A DNA stretch of 17,500 nucleotides from Chromera velia (taxonomy: Eukaryota; Sar; Chromeraceae). How positions within the stretch are numbered: position 1 is the first letter of the stretch; the number at the start of each line of letters is the position of its first letter. Below, in pieces: positions 10,337-17,500 of this stretch. The stretch is taken from the NCBI GenBank assembly GCA_018398765.1, contig JAHBMJ010000139.1, positions 2,619 to 20,118 of the forward strand, in the 5' to 3' direction. The position numbers were made by a program, and so were the translations under genes. The notes below the pieces were generated by a model. That model had not been told where the DNA came from, searched no databases, and saw nothing but the letters and a program-made list of their open reading frames with translations.

Positions 10337-11099
10337 ATGAGAGAGGTGATGCAGGCAGCCCATCGCCGATGGGCGAGAGAGAGAGGTGCGGTCATGGAAG
10401 GGAGAGAAGGTCCTCTGGCTCGCTTCCCTGCGTATCCTCGTTTGCCTAGCCCTGCCGTGCGCAGAGTAGTGACTCTTAATGAAGTTCGCAGAGATGGCAG
10501 TTCCACAGACGAGAGCAGAGGGATGCAGTCACGCACACAGACAAGCCTTTTTCCTGGGGGGGGACAGGAAGAAGAAAAAGGAAATGATTTGGAGATGGAA
10601 GAACCTGTTAAGATATCCTCCGATGAAGAAGATTCGTCTGCAGTTGTGGAGTCGGCGCGGGAAACAAAACGAGGTCCATGCGAAGATGGATGTGACGGTT
10701 TTCATGCCCCCAACAAACGTACTAGGATTGTGAAAAAGAATGTAGCAGAAGAAGATGATAGCAGTGACGGGGGCGACTCTGATCACGGTAGCGATAATGA
10801 GGACGATGAAGAGACAGAGGTAGAGGAGGAAGAATATTATCTCCTGTGGGAGAGTCGACTGGTGCAGGAGCAGAGAAGGCTGTGTGTGGGAGGGAATGCA
10901 AGGACCTTCGGCGGTTTCTTCGAACAGTATGGAGAATATGTTCCTCCTATCAAGCGTCGAGGGAGAGTCACTGAATGGGGGTATTGGAATACTGATCCCG
11001 GACTGTATGAGATGATTCGAGGTGTGTGGAGTTTGCCGCGGGAAGTGATTGGGAAGATAGTTGTGAAAAAATAGCGTAACATTAGTAGTTATGTGCATG

Positions 11100-11132
<33 letters not shown>

Positions 11133-11607
11133 ATAAATATATGTGTGTGTGTGTATGTGTGTGTGTGTGTCTGTGTGTGTAAAAATATGTATGAGTGTGC
11201 AATTGTGTGTAAGTGTGGTTGTGTGTGCGTATGAGTCACTTCCGAAAAAATTCTTTGTATACACTTTTTTTCTTGCAGGTTGGTCCCACACATCCAGACT
11301 GATGCCTTCGTTTGAATGCCTGACACGCGGCCAGGATACGAGAGGGGCAGGTCTCTGGTCTCGTTGTTCATTTTCTTCAAACAAAAACAGAGTTGTGGTT
11401 TCTTCCTTCTGGTGGGGGAGTCCTCCGGGAGCCGCTGGCAAGACAAAGAGGGAGAAGAAGGAGAAGAAGGGAAAGAAGAAGGCTTTAAAGAAGCAGGATT
11501 TCTCTTTTTCGTCTCCGTCAGAGAAAGACGATACCCACCGCGGTAACAGACGTGGCGGAGGGGGTCGTGGAGGCGGCATGGGGGGATTGTTTGGCATCAG
11601 GGTGTGA
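10337..11607 (+). CDS. Unrecognised acidic protein with probable Lys-rich/RGG C-terminus
   Basis: I do not recognise the family. Exon 1 (10337-11021) encodes a basic N-terminus, then a Ser/Asp/Glu-rich acidic middle (about residues 95-172) containing a basic nuclear-signal-like stretch (NKRTRIVKK). A more ordered, aromatic-rich segment follows (FGGFFEQYGEYVPP, then WGYWNTDPGLYEMI). The preferred model splices GTGTGT at 11022 to the TTCTTGCAG acceptor at 11278, phase 1, and continues in 11279-11607 to a stop, 337 aa in all. That tail has a Lys-rich run and then RGG/GGM repeats, as in RNA-binding nuclear proteins. If the intron is retained, the frame stops at 11074 (245 aa). An in-frame TAA at 10304 limits upstream extension, though a short unspliced extension or 5' exon cannot be ruled out. 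A nuclear, nucleic-acid-associated role is only an inference from composition. Confidence 0.58.
11022..11278 (+). repeat. Probable intron carrying interrupted (GT)n
   Basis: GT runs at about 11095-11132 and 11141-11180, with further TG-rich sequence to about 11229, are followed by a T-rich tract and TTCTTGCAG. This layout matches the GT-bearing introns of the gene at 155-4757 and supports the splice model. Confidence 0.55.
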
Positions 11608-12190
11608 AAGAAAGAAGTTCCGGGGTAGGGAAGAGAGCGGGAGCAATGGATCTTCAAGGGATGGTCAAGGGCGGACAGGGTGCGCAAGCGAAGAGACAGA
11701 AGTAGACACTCCGAAGAAAGAAAACAATCATATGACACCAAGAAGAGTAGGAGATGCGTTTCTGACGTCCTTGTCAAAAAGCAAGTGGTAGAGTCAAAAT
11801 TGGAAGTCAAGCAGGAAAGAGGAATCAGCTCTGAATGGACGTGGCAGAATAGGAAAGTGGAAGGGGGAAAGAAAGAAGCTGTGCACGTATATGTGGGTGA
11901 AGGAAGGGAGGAAGGAAGGAAGGGAGGAAGGAAAGAGGAAGGGAAGGAAGGAAGATGAAGGAAGGAAGGAAGGAAGGAAGGAAGCAACGAACGAACGAAC
12001 GAAAGAACGAACGGACGTACGAACGAACGAACGAACGATCGAACGATCGAACGGAGGGACAAAAGGAGGAAGGAAGGAAGGAAGGAAGGAAAGAAAGAAG
12101 GATACATGCTGTTTCGTGATGTGTGTTCTATGCATATACTCTATCAAAAAAAAGAATAAACTCACGAGGGGGATACACTGAATTGGTCTT
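11608..12190. repeat. 3' flank with GGAA and GAAC microsatellites
   Basis: The first 270 nt have mixed composition with short open frames that I cannot tie to a gene; a further 3' exon is possible. After that come GGAA-type repeats (about 11898-11984), GAAC-type repeats (about 11985-12056) and GGAA again (12066-12090). Long minus-strand frames rich in Phe-Leu-Pro-Ser are translations of these repeats. Confidence 0.75.
12155..12160 (+). terminator. Candidate poly(A) signal after the acidic-protein gene
   Basis: AATAAA lies after the GGAA/GAAC block and just before the AT-rich island, about 550 nt past the preferred stop codon. Orientation fits; no other support. Confidence 0.3.
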
Positions 12191-12805
12191 ATGACCAGTC
12201 GCATTACAGCATGAAAATATTCGTTTAATTGACGGAATCAATTCACCGTTTGTTCATGTGTATGTCATGTCCCTGCAGTAAACTCGAAGCTCTTGGGTAT
12301 TGGATTTAATCATTTGTACTCGAAATGCTTTAAAAAAAAAATACATAGTCAAGTAGATAAATGAGTGGGGTAGTCAAATTATTATACTAAAATTTAATGA
12401 ATAATACGACAAATATACTGGTTTCAAATTTATAGGTTTAGTTTGGATGTTTAGAAGTAAAAAAATATGAATTTAAATACTAGGTAATAGAAATATTAGA
12501 TGTTAAAGGTTATGTGAATATTATAGGTATATCCTTTTTAAAAGATTTTCTTCAATTATATAAATTACAATCTATGCCAAAAAAATAGTAATATAGAACG
12601 TTATAATTCGTATGGCAATTTAAATCATTAGAATAAAATTGTTTATTAAAATGTATTAATAATATGAAACAACGAAATGAACTGTAATTCGTTGGCAAGT
12701 TTAAACTTGAACCCAAATGTTGATCACTGAAGGGCCCATTCTAGAGTTAAGTTTGTGGGCTTGGGAAGCATGCGATTAATTCCTGTATGCGGTCTGGCGT
12801 CTTCC
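12190..12805. other. Second AT-rich island, no gene
   Basis: The sequence is strongly AT-rich with stops in all frames, and its edges against the repeats on the left and the coding exon on the right are sharp. TTTATT at 12642-12647 reads AATAAA on the minus strand, about 160 nt past the transposase stop, and could be its poly(A) signal. I saw no terminal inverted repeat that pairs convincingly with sequence beyond 15747. Confidence 0.6.
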
Positions 12806-13820
12806 TTATGAAGACGCTTCCATAGAGATGCCTTCTCTATGCGTGTAAACTGCTGCGTCGTACGCTCTCTGCGCTTTGTGAAACCTGTCTCTTGCCTCCT
12901 TTACTTCTTTTTCATACGGTGCCATGAGTTCCTTCTCAGTCAACAGGGCGGCTTCAACGGAGTCGCCGTCGAATCCTTCCAGCTGCAAGGCCATTTGCAT
13001 CCGCGCTTCCTCGTCCTCCGCAGCGAGCTTCTGGAGTGCCCTCTTCGTCTTATATTTTTCTTCTGCTTCCGTACGAGCAGCCTTCACGGCAGACTTTTTC
13101 TCAGCCAGGAGACTGTCTGCCTCTGCATTTTCTGCCTTGCGTTTGGCGTCCGCCTCGCGGTTCCTGACCACCGGCTCGTATTCCATTGCCGCACACGCCT
13201 CCCACAACGCGTCCCAGATGCGAGTGTGGTGCTCTCTCCTCCACCTGCATGTGCAGAAATCAATAAAGTACATGAGCACTGTCTGACTACATGCAAGACC
13301 GGGGGGGAGCCACATCTCCTTCTCGGACCCCCGCTCAGCCTGCGCACGAGAGAATAAAAGACGGCACAATTGTCTCTCTCTGTCTGTGTGTGTGTGTGTG
13401 TGCGTGCGTGTGTGTGTGTATGTGTGTGTGTGTGCGTGGGTTTGTGGAAGGAAGGAGGGAAGGAAAGAAGGAACGAAGGAAGGAAGAGTGAAGGAAGGGA
13501 GGAAGGAAAAGGGGAAAGAAAGGGAGCACGAGTGAAAAAAGGAAGGAAGCAAGGAAGAATGGAAGGAAGGAAGGAAGGCAGGAAGGAAGGAAGGATAGAA
13601 GAAGGAAGGAAGGGGGAACAGAAGGAAGAAAGAACTTATGGAAGGAAGCAAGACCGGGGGGGGCCCACTCCCCCCCCCCCGGACCCCCCCTCCTCCCTGC
13701 GCATGAAAAAATGAAAGTCGGCACATATATATTTTTGTGTGTGTGTGTGTGTATGTGGAAGGAATGGAGCGAGGAGGGGAGGAACGAACGATGGAAGGGT
13801 GTGTGTGTGTGAGAGAGAGT

Positions 13821-13859
<39 letters not shown>

Positions 13860-15747
13860 TGTGTGTGTGTAAGGAAAAAAGGAAGGAAGAAACGAAGGAA
13901 GAGAAGGATGGAAGGAAGGAATGAAGGCGGAAAGACGAAAAAAGGAAAGATGGAAAGGAGGTAAGGCGGAAAGAAGGAAAGAATGAAAGAGAGAAAGAAG
14001 GAAGGAAGGAAGGAAGGAAAGTGGAAGGAAAGAAGATGAGGAAAGGAAGGAAGATGAGGAAAGGAAGGAAGAGGAAGGAAGGAAGAGGAAAGAAAGAAGG
14101 GAAGGAAGGAAGGAAGAAAGGGGAGAAGGAAGGGAGGAAGGAAGGGAGGAAGGAAGAAAGGAAGGAAGATGAGGAAAAGAAGGAAGAGGAACGAAGGAAG
14201 AGGAAAGAAGGAAGGAAGGAAGGGAGGAAGGAAGGCAGGAAGGAAGGAATGGAGGAAGGAAGGAAGGAAGGAAGAAAGAAAGAAAGGGAGAAGGAAGAAA
14301 GGGGAGAAGGAAGGGAGGAAGGAAGAAAGGAAGGAAGTAAGGAAGGAAGGAAGGAAGGAAAGGAAGGAAGGAAGGAAGGAAGGAAAGGAAGGAAGGAAGG
14401 AAGGAAGGGAGGAAGAAGGAAGGAAAGAAGGAAGGAAGGAATTGAGAAGAACAGAACTGAAGGTAGGAGAAAGAAGGTACTTACATGTATTTGAGAAGGT
14501 CGTCAAAGATCGCTCCCATGCGCCACCGGACTTTTGGGATCCAACGCTTCATCGATGTCCAGGTCCCTGCAAGGAGGAACGGAAGTCGTTGTATAAATGA
14601 AGCGGGAGTAGTACAAAGAAGGGGTACCTGACAACAGTAGTAATGCACCAACCTTTAATATGGTTCGTACAGGCTCCTGTCACTTCGTCCTTGAATTCCT
14701 CAGAATGGTTCACTCTGTCATGCTCGGCCACGAGACCCTTCTCCTTCACGTTGTTGTACCTCGTCCAGCAGTCACTTATCAAGTGACTGTCCTTGTCGAT
14801 GTGGGCTTCGATAATCGCTTCCAGAGTCTTTGCGGATCTGCACAATGAATGAATGCGTGTAGTGGAAGCAGACAATGAGAATAAGTATGGGAAGGTCATT
14901 GAAAAGGGGAGTCTTTGCGGGTGCCCAAACATGAATGAAGAACGGAAAAACGGAGAGCGAAGACGGATTGCAGACAAACATGCACCCACCGACCTATCCT
15001 CTACTGCGATGAAGAAAAATTTCCTTTCCTTGGTCTCTTCAACTGCCCCTACGATCCAAACCCCGTCCGTGGGTTTTCCTCTGTGGAACTTTACGTGACC
15101 GGCAAGGGACTCATCTATGTAGACCTTGATTCTAGTTCCGTCAGTGTGGAGGCCCCCAATCCGCAGACCAGGTCGCATCCATCCCTTCTCTACCGTCATC
15201 TGTGCGACGGCCTCTCGAAAGTTTTTCTTCCAATCTGCAAAAGAGGGGACGCAAGGAGAGGTGTTCAGTCATGCGTGCGCAGGCGGTGGCATCATCGGGA
15301 AGAGAGGCATGGGGAAGTTGACTTACTTGCGGTAGTTTCCGAGTTGTTGTGCAGGTCTGTCTTCGTGATGGATGAGTTCTTTCCTCCGGCCCACCAACGG
15401 GCCTGTAGAATCAGATCAGCATGTGAAAATTCCATATGCTGACAAAAAGTTCCCCGTCTCTCACTCTGCTGCTTTTGGAAACGGGAACATCCTCGTTTCG
15501 TGCACTTGTACAGGAGTGTTTTTGTACACGGCCGGTTAACGGGTTTCAGAGAATGATCGCCTTTCTTGTACCCAAGTCCAGAGCACTGTGGGGGACTGCT
15601 TGGGAGAACGCCACGATCGACCAGGAATTGTCTGCATCTTTCTTCTGCTGCACCTGCATCTGGACGATCGGATTTGGCAATGATCGCCGAGAGGATTGGT
15701 TCTTCAGAAACCCCAGGGACACTGCACCTGGGCAGTCCGTGTGACAT
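12806..15747 (-). CDS. Merlin/ISXO2-like DDE transposase with coiled-coil tail, five exons, 455 aa
   Basis: Exons are 15747-15327, 15234-14994, 14837-14653, 14566-14485 and 13244-12806. All joins have GT-AG ends and the phases agree (1,2,1,2). Residues 36-50 and 55-102 form the N-terminal zinc-ribbon region (Cys55, 82, 87, 102). The usual CPxCG is CSGLG here, so one ligand is missing or replaced, perhaps by Cys74. The DDE core follows: YIDES (Asp181), [31 protein letters not shown] (Asp243), VNHSEEF, NHIKGTW (279-285), MKRWIP, and LLKYMWRR. Each exon join rebuilds a conserved motif. The family's conserved Glu in N-x-I-E-G-x-W is Lys282 here, so strand-transfer activity is doubtful. Residues 337-445 are a highly charged coiled coil that is not standard for the family. 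The frame is otherwise intact, so this is either a recently decayed element or a domesticated protein. Confidence 0.9.
13245..14484 (-). repeat. 1.2-kb intron of compound (GT)n/(GGAA)n microsatellite
   Basis: The intron lies between a GTAAGT donor (14484) and an ATGCAG acceptor (13245). On the plus strand it holds GT runs at about 13385-13438, 13735-13753 and 13800-13870. GGAA-type purine tracts lie at about 13446-13640 and 13871-14445. A 77-bp unit with the same flanks occurs twice (13293-13369 and 13648-13725). The 566-codon minus frame that crosses it is a repeat artefact rich in Phe-Leu-Pro-Ser. Confidence 0.85.
13293..13725. repeat. Direct duplication of a 77-bp unit, 355 bp apart
   Basis: Both copies start GCAAGACCGGGGGGG, continue through a GGACCCCC block and a CTGCGCA-type junction followed by an AT-rich stretch, and end near CGGCACA. 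Each is followed by (GT)n and then GGAA-type repeats. The copies have diverged by substitutions and by C-tract length. Confidence 0.7.
14838..14993 (-). other. Transposase-gene intron inside the VEDRSAKTL motif
   Basis: The intron is 156 nt, phase 2. The donor GTCGGT (14993) and acceptor TTGTGCAG rejoin the conserved motif exactly. A nearby GTGGGT in phase 0 would break the downstream frame. Confidence 0.8.
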
Positions 15748-15797
15748 GAAGAGAAAGAATCAGAGTCGAAAGTGCAATGCGGATCCCAGGCGAAATG

Positions 15798-15806
15798 TTT
15801 TATATA
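15798..15806 (-). promoter_or_regulatory. TATA box for the transposase gene
   Basis: The minus strand reads TATATAAAA about 50-60 nt before the ATG at 15747. Spacing and orientation suit a core promoter with a short 5' leader. Confidence 0.5.
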
Positions 15807-16010
15807 TCAGGGCTTGCAGTTCTGAAGTACGTGAACAGACAGTTGTGCCTCTTCACGCCGAAGAAATCGGAAAGGAGACGGGTGCTTTCTTTCACATCCA
15901 GTGTTCTGTCGGTCCATGATCGGCATATGTCCCACAAAAATTTTTTGCCCCGCGATGGGCCCGAAATTGCTTGCGTCGCGCGCGCGTATTACATGTGGGG
16001 CACTCAACTA

Positions 16011-16019
16011 TATATAAAA
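16011..16019 (+). promoter_or_regulatory. TATA box for the nucleoporin-like gene
   Basis: TATATAAAA on the plus strand lies 68 nt before the proposed ATG at 16087 and between the two copies of the GTCGCGCG/CATGTGGGGCACT module. Confidence 0.5.
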
Positions 16020-16086
16020 AGCCGCGAACGCGCCGTGCGATAACAGGTCGCGCGGCCCATGCATGTGGGGCACTAACAGGAAAACC

Positions 16087-17463
16087 ATGCTCCGTGCGCG
16101 CCCGTCGCATGCAAATAAAAGAGGTCAGTCACTTGATTCTCCACAAGCAGAAACAAACAAACGGAGACTTCATCAGTTCAAGATCATTCACACAGACAGA
16201 ACGGCCAGGCCCTTGGGTATAGCTCTTTCTCACGGGATGCCTGTGGCCTGTCTGCGTGACAGGCTTTCCTCCTCTTCCGTTTGAAAGAAACGGCTGCGTG
16301 TCACTTTGTCGTTGTCGACTGATCGATCGAAGTCGCGCCCAAGCGATCGAGGGTGTTTCGATCTCCTGACTGTCTCTCTGAGGCACAGTGCCACGTTTAT
16401 TCTTGCCATTTCCATTCCTGTCTGCTGCCTGGTGTCGATCTGAGCCTGAAGAAACTAGGGAGACCACTTTGCATGTTGCTCAGTCTGGTCTTGTATCGGC
16501 AGAAGGACTCGATCGAAAGCTTGACGTGCAGATCGAGATTCAAGATGTTCTGGATCTGCGCTCAAAATCTCCCTAGATTTGAGTCACAATTTGCGCGCCC
16601 TCGGATTAGCTCTCTTTGCTGCCTAGTCCAAAGCGCACATGGGCGTTTGTGTCTGTGTGTATGTGCACGTTTTTCTTTCTTTCTTGCACGCAGGTGCTGC
16701 GACGACTCACACCAAGGAAACCAAAGACGCCATCAAGCAGTACCTGAGAGGAATGAACGTCGGCCCCCGAAATGTGAGCATTGTCGCCAAGGCCAACAAG
16801 CTCTACGGCTGCGTCAGGTACAGGACTGCACCGAACATGCACAAAGCTCTCACAGCCACACAAACTGCGAAACAGCCCCTGATTTTTCTTGAGAAGGAGA
16901 TCCGGTTCGTGGAGGGCACTCGCGAACAGGAACTGAAAAAGGAGGAGGAAGATTGCAAAACAGAGGGAAGGTTAGACATGCCGGAGGTAAAGAGAGAGGA
17001 GGTCATGCCGGAGGTAAAGAGAGAGGAGGTCATGCCGGAGGTAAAGAGAGAAGAGGTCATGCCGGAGGTAAAGAGAGAAGAGGTCATGCCGGAGGTAAAG
17101 AGAGAGGAGGTCATGCCGGAGGTAAAGAGAGAAGAGGTGCGGGCAGCAGGTCAAGCACAGGCTGCACCGGCAGCGGGGGGCGGTCTTTTCGGTGCGCAGG
17201 GGGCAGACGGGCAGCAGGGTCAAGCACAGGCTGCACCGGTAGCGGGGGCTGGCCTGTTTGCAGCGGCAGGCCAACCAGCAGCCCAGCCACGAGCGGCAAA
17301 AACCGCCCCGGCTACCGGTGCCGGTGGCGCTAGTCTGTTCGGTACGCAGGCGGCTCCCCAACCGGGAGCCCTCACTGCACAAACTCAAGGTGCGAATCAA
17401 CCGGCAGTTGGAGGTGCACCTGGTCTGTTTGGGACACAGCAAGCAGGTAGGTCTGACCTGTAA
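16087..17463 (+). CDS. FG-nucleoporin-like protein, RRM-like fold plus GLFG repeats
   Basis: Exon 2 (16694-17446) is well supported and follows a CGCAG acceptor. It encodes a helix and strand pattern (DAIKQYL; VSIVAKANK; LYGCVRYRT; NMHKAL; LIFLEKEIRFVE) resembling an RRM from its first helix onward, and the spacing is reminiscent of the atypical RRM of Nup35/Nup53. Next come six tandem copies of MPEVKREEV, then a Gly/Ala/Gln-rich tail with GLFG, GLFA, SLFG and GLFG motifs, typical of FG nucleoporins that bind transport receptors inside the nuclear pore. Exon 1 is tentative: ATG at 16087 to 16123, donor GTCAGT, phase 1, which matches exon 2. It supplies only 12 whole codons and no first RRM strand, so another upstream exon is possible. 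GTAGGT at 17447 looks like a donor, so the gene probably continues past the window; otherwise it stops at 17463. Confidence 0.68.
16124..16693 (+). other. Proposed intron of the nucleoporin-like gene
   Basis: The donor is GTCAGT at 16124. The acceptor follows a TTTC-rich tract and ends at 16693. The sequence is rich in GATC, including CGATCGA near 16320. A short frame near 16430-16576 has coding-like composition but no suitable splice phase, so an extra exon here is not excluded. Confidence 0.4.
16978..17139 (+). repeat. Six tandem 27-bp repeats inside the nucleoporin-like exon
   Basis: Each unit encodes MPEVKREEV. The copies are identical except for GAG/GAA at one Glu codon (copies 3, 4 and 6) and GTG in place of GTC at the end of copy 6. 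This near-identity implies recent expansion. Confidence 0.95.
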
Positions 17464-17500
17464 GCTTGCTTGCCTGCGTTTCCGTCTGTCTGTCTGTCTG
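17464..17500 (+). repeat. Probable intron start with (CTGT)n at the window edge
   Basis: The window ends in a run of CTGT units just past a probable GTAGGT donor, as in the pyrimidine-rich introns elsewhere in the window. Confidence 0.5.

Larger units (their letters stand above)
15748..16086. promoter_or_regulatory. Divergent promoter region with two opposed TATA boxes and a duplicated module
   Basis: The region separates the transposase gene (leftward) from the nucleoporin-like gene (rightward). It holds one TATATAAAA facing each way and two copies of a bipartite module: GTCGCGCG, 7-9 bases, then CATGTGGGGCACT. The module copies are at 15975-16004 and 16047-16074. Confidence 0.5.

Noticed and set aside
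10529-11446. 305-codon minus-strand frame
   Set aside because: It is antisense to the acidic exon and the GT intron; low-complexity His-Thr runs and no motifs.
11082-12107. 341-codon minus-strand frame
   Set aside because: It is made of GGAA/GAAC and GT repeat translations (Phe-Leu-Pro-Ser, Arg-Ser-Phe-Val and Thr-His runs) and overlaps the more credible RGG exon on the other strand.
12806-14506. 566-codon minus-strand frame rich in Phe-Leu-Pro-Ser
   Set aside because: Its upper two thirds translate the GGAA/GT microsatellites. Only 13244-12806 is a real exon, as shown by its splice join to the transposase domain.
12700-16120. Terminal inverted repeats of the Merlin element
   Set aside because: Only short palindromic matches (GGGCCCAT and GCATGCGA/TCGCATGC) were found on either side. 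They are too short, and I saw no matching target-site duplication.
16972-17442. 156-codon minus-strand frame over the nucleoporin-like exon
   Set aside because: It is the antisense translation of the 27-bp repeats and the Gly/Ala-rich tail. The plus frame has a splice acceptor and GLFG motifs.
1-17500. tRNA, rRNA or CRISPR features
   Set aside because: No tRNA B-box with matching stems and no rRNA core motif was seen, and the only regular repeats are microsatellites and the coding 27-bp array.

Overview
The window is nuclear DNA from a eukaryote with many introns. Genes are split by GT-AG introns of about 90 nt to 1.2 kb, most acceptors read TGCAG after a pyrimidine run, and the DNA between exons is full of (GT)n and (GGAA)n microsatellites. 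Mid GC, a mitochondrial calcium uniporter gene, a Merlin/ISXO2-type transposase gene and TGCATGCA motifs like those bound by apicomplexan AP2 factors would suit a chromerid alveolate such as Chromera velia. That placement is an inference; nothing in the sequence proves it.

Layout. (1) 155-4757, + strand: the last seven exons of a long gene whose 5' part lies off the window. It encodes 710 residues of a protein I do not recognise. (2) 4758-8247: no gene seen. It holds GT/CT microsatellites, a cluster of small perfect hairpins, then an AT-rich, stop-rich island (about 6930-8170) with many CTAG tetramers. (3) 8248-9774, - strand: a two-exon mitochondrial calcium uniporter (MCU) with the WDIMEP selectivity motif. 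The second exon supplies the C-terminal coiled coil and is missed if only the long first reading frame is annotated. (4) 9775-10336: a divergent promoter region rich in GATC and TGCATGC. (5) 10337-11607, + strand: an unrecognised acidic protein which, if one (GT)n-bearing intron is spliced out, ends in a Lys-rich and RGG tail. (6) 11608-12805: GGAA/GAAC repeats, a possible poly(A) signal, and a second AT-rich island. (7) 12806-15747, - strand: a five-exon Merlin/ISXO2-like DDE transposase gene of 455 residues. It has an unusual C-terminal coiled-coil extension and a Lys where the third catalytic acidic residue is expected. Its last intron is about 1.2 kb of compound microsatellite with an internal duplication. 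(8) 15748-16086: a second divergent promoter region with two oppositely directed TATATAAAA boxes. (9) 16087 to the right edge, + strand: an FG-nucleoporin-like gene (RRM-like fold, six copies of a nine-residue repeat, GLFG motifs) that probably runs off the window.

The genes do not form a pathway. The uniporter acts in the inner mitochondrial membrane, the nucleoporin-like protein would act at the nuclear pore, and the transposase is a mobile-element or domesticated gene. I joined exons by splice motifs, phase agreement and protein-family fit. No transcript evidence was available.
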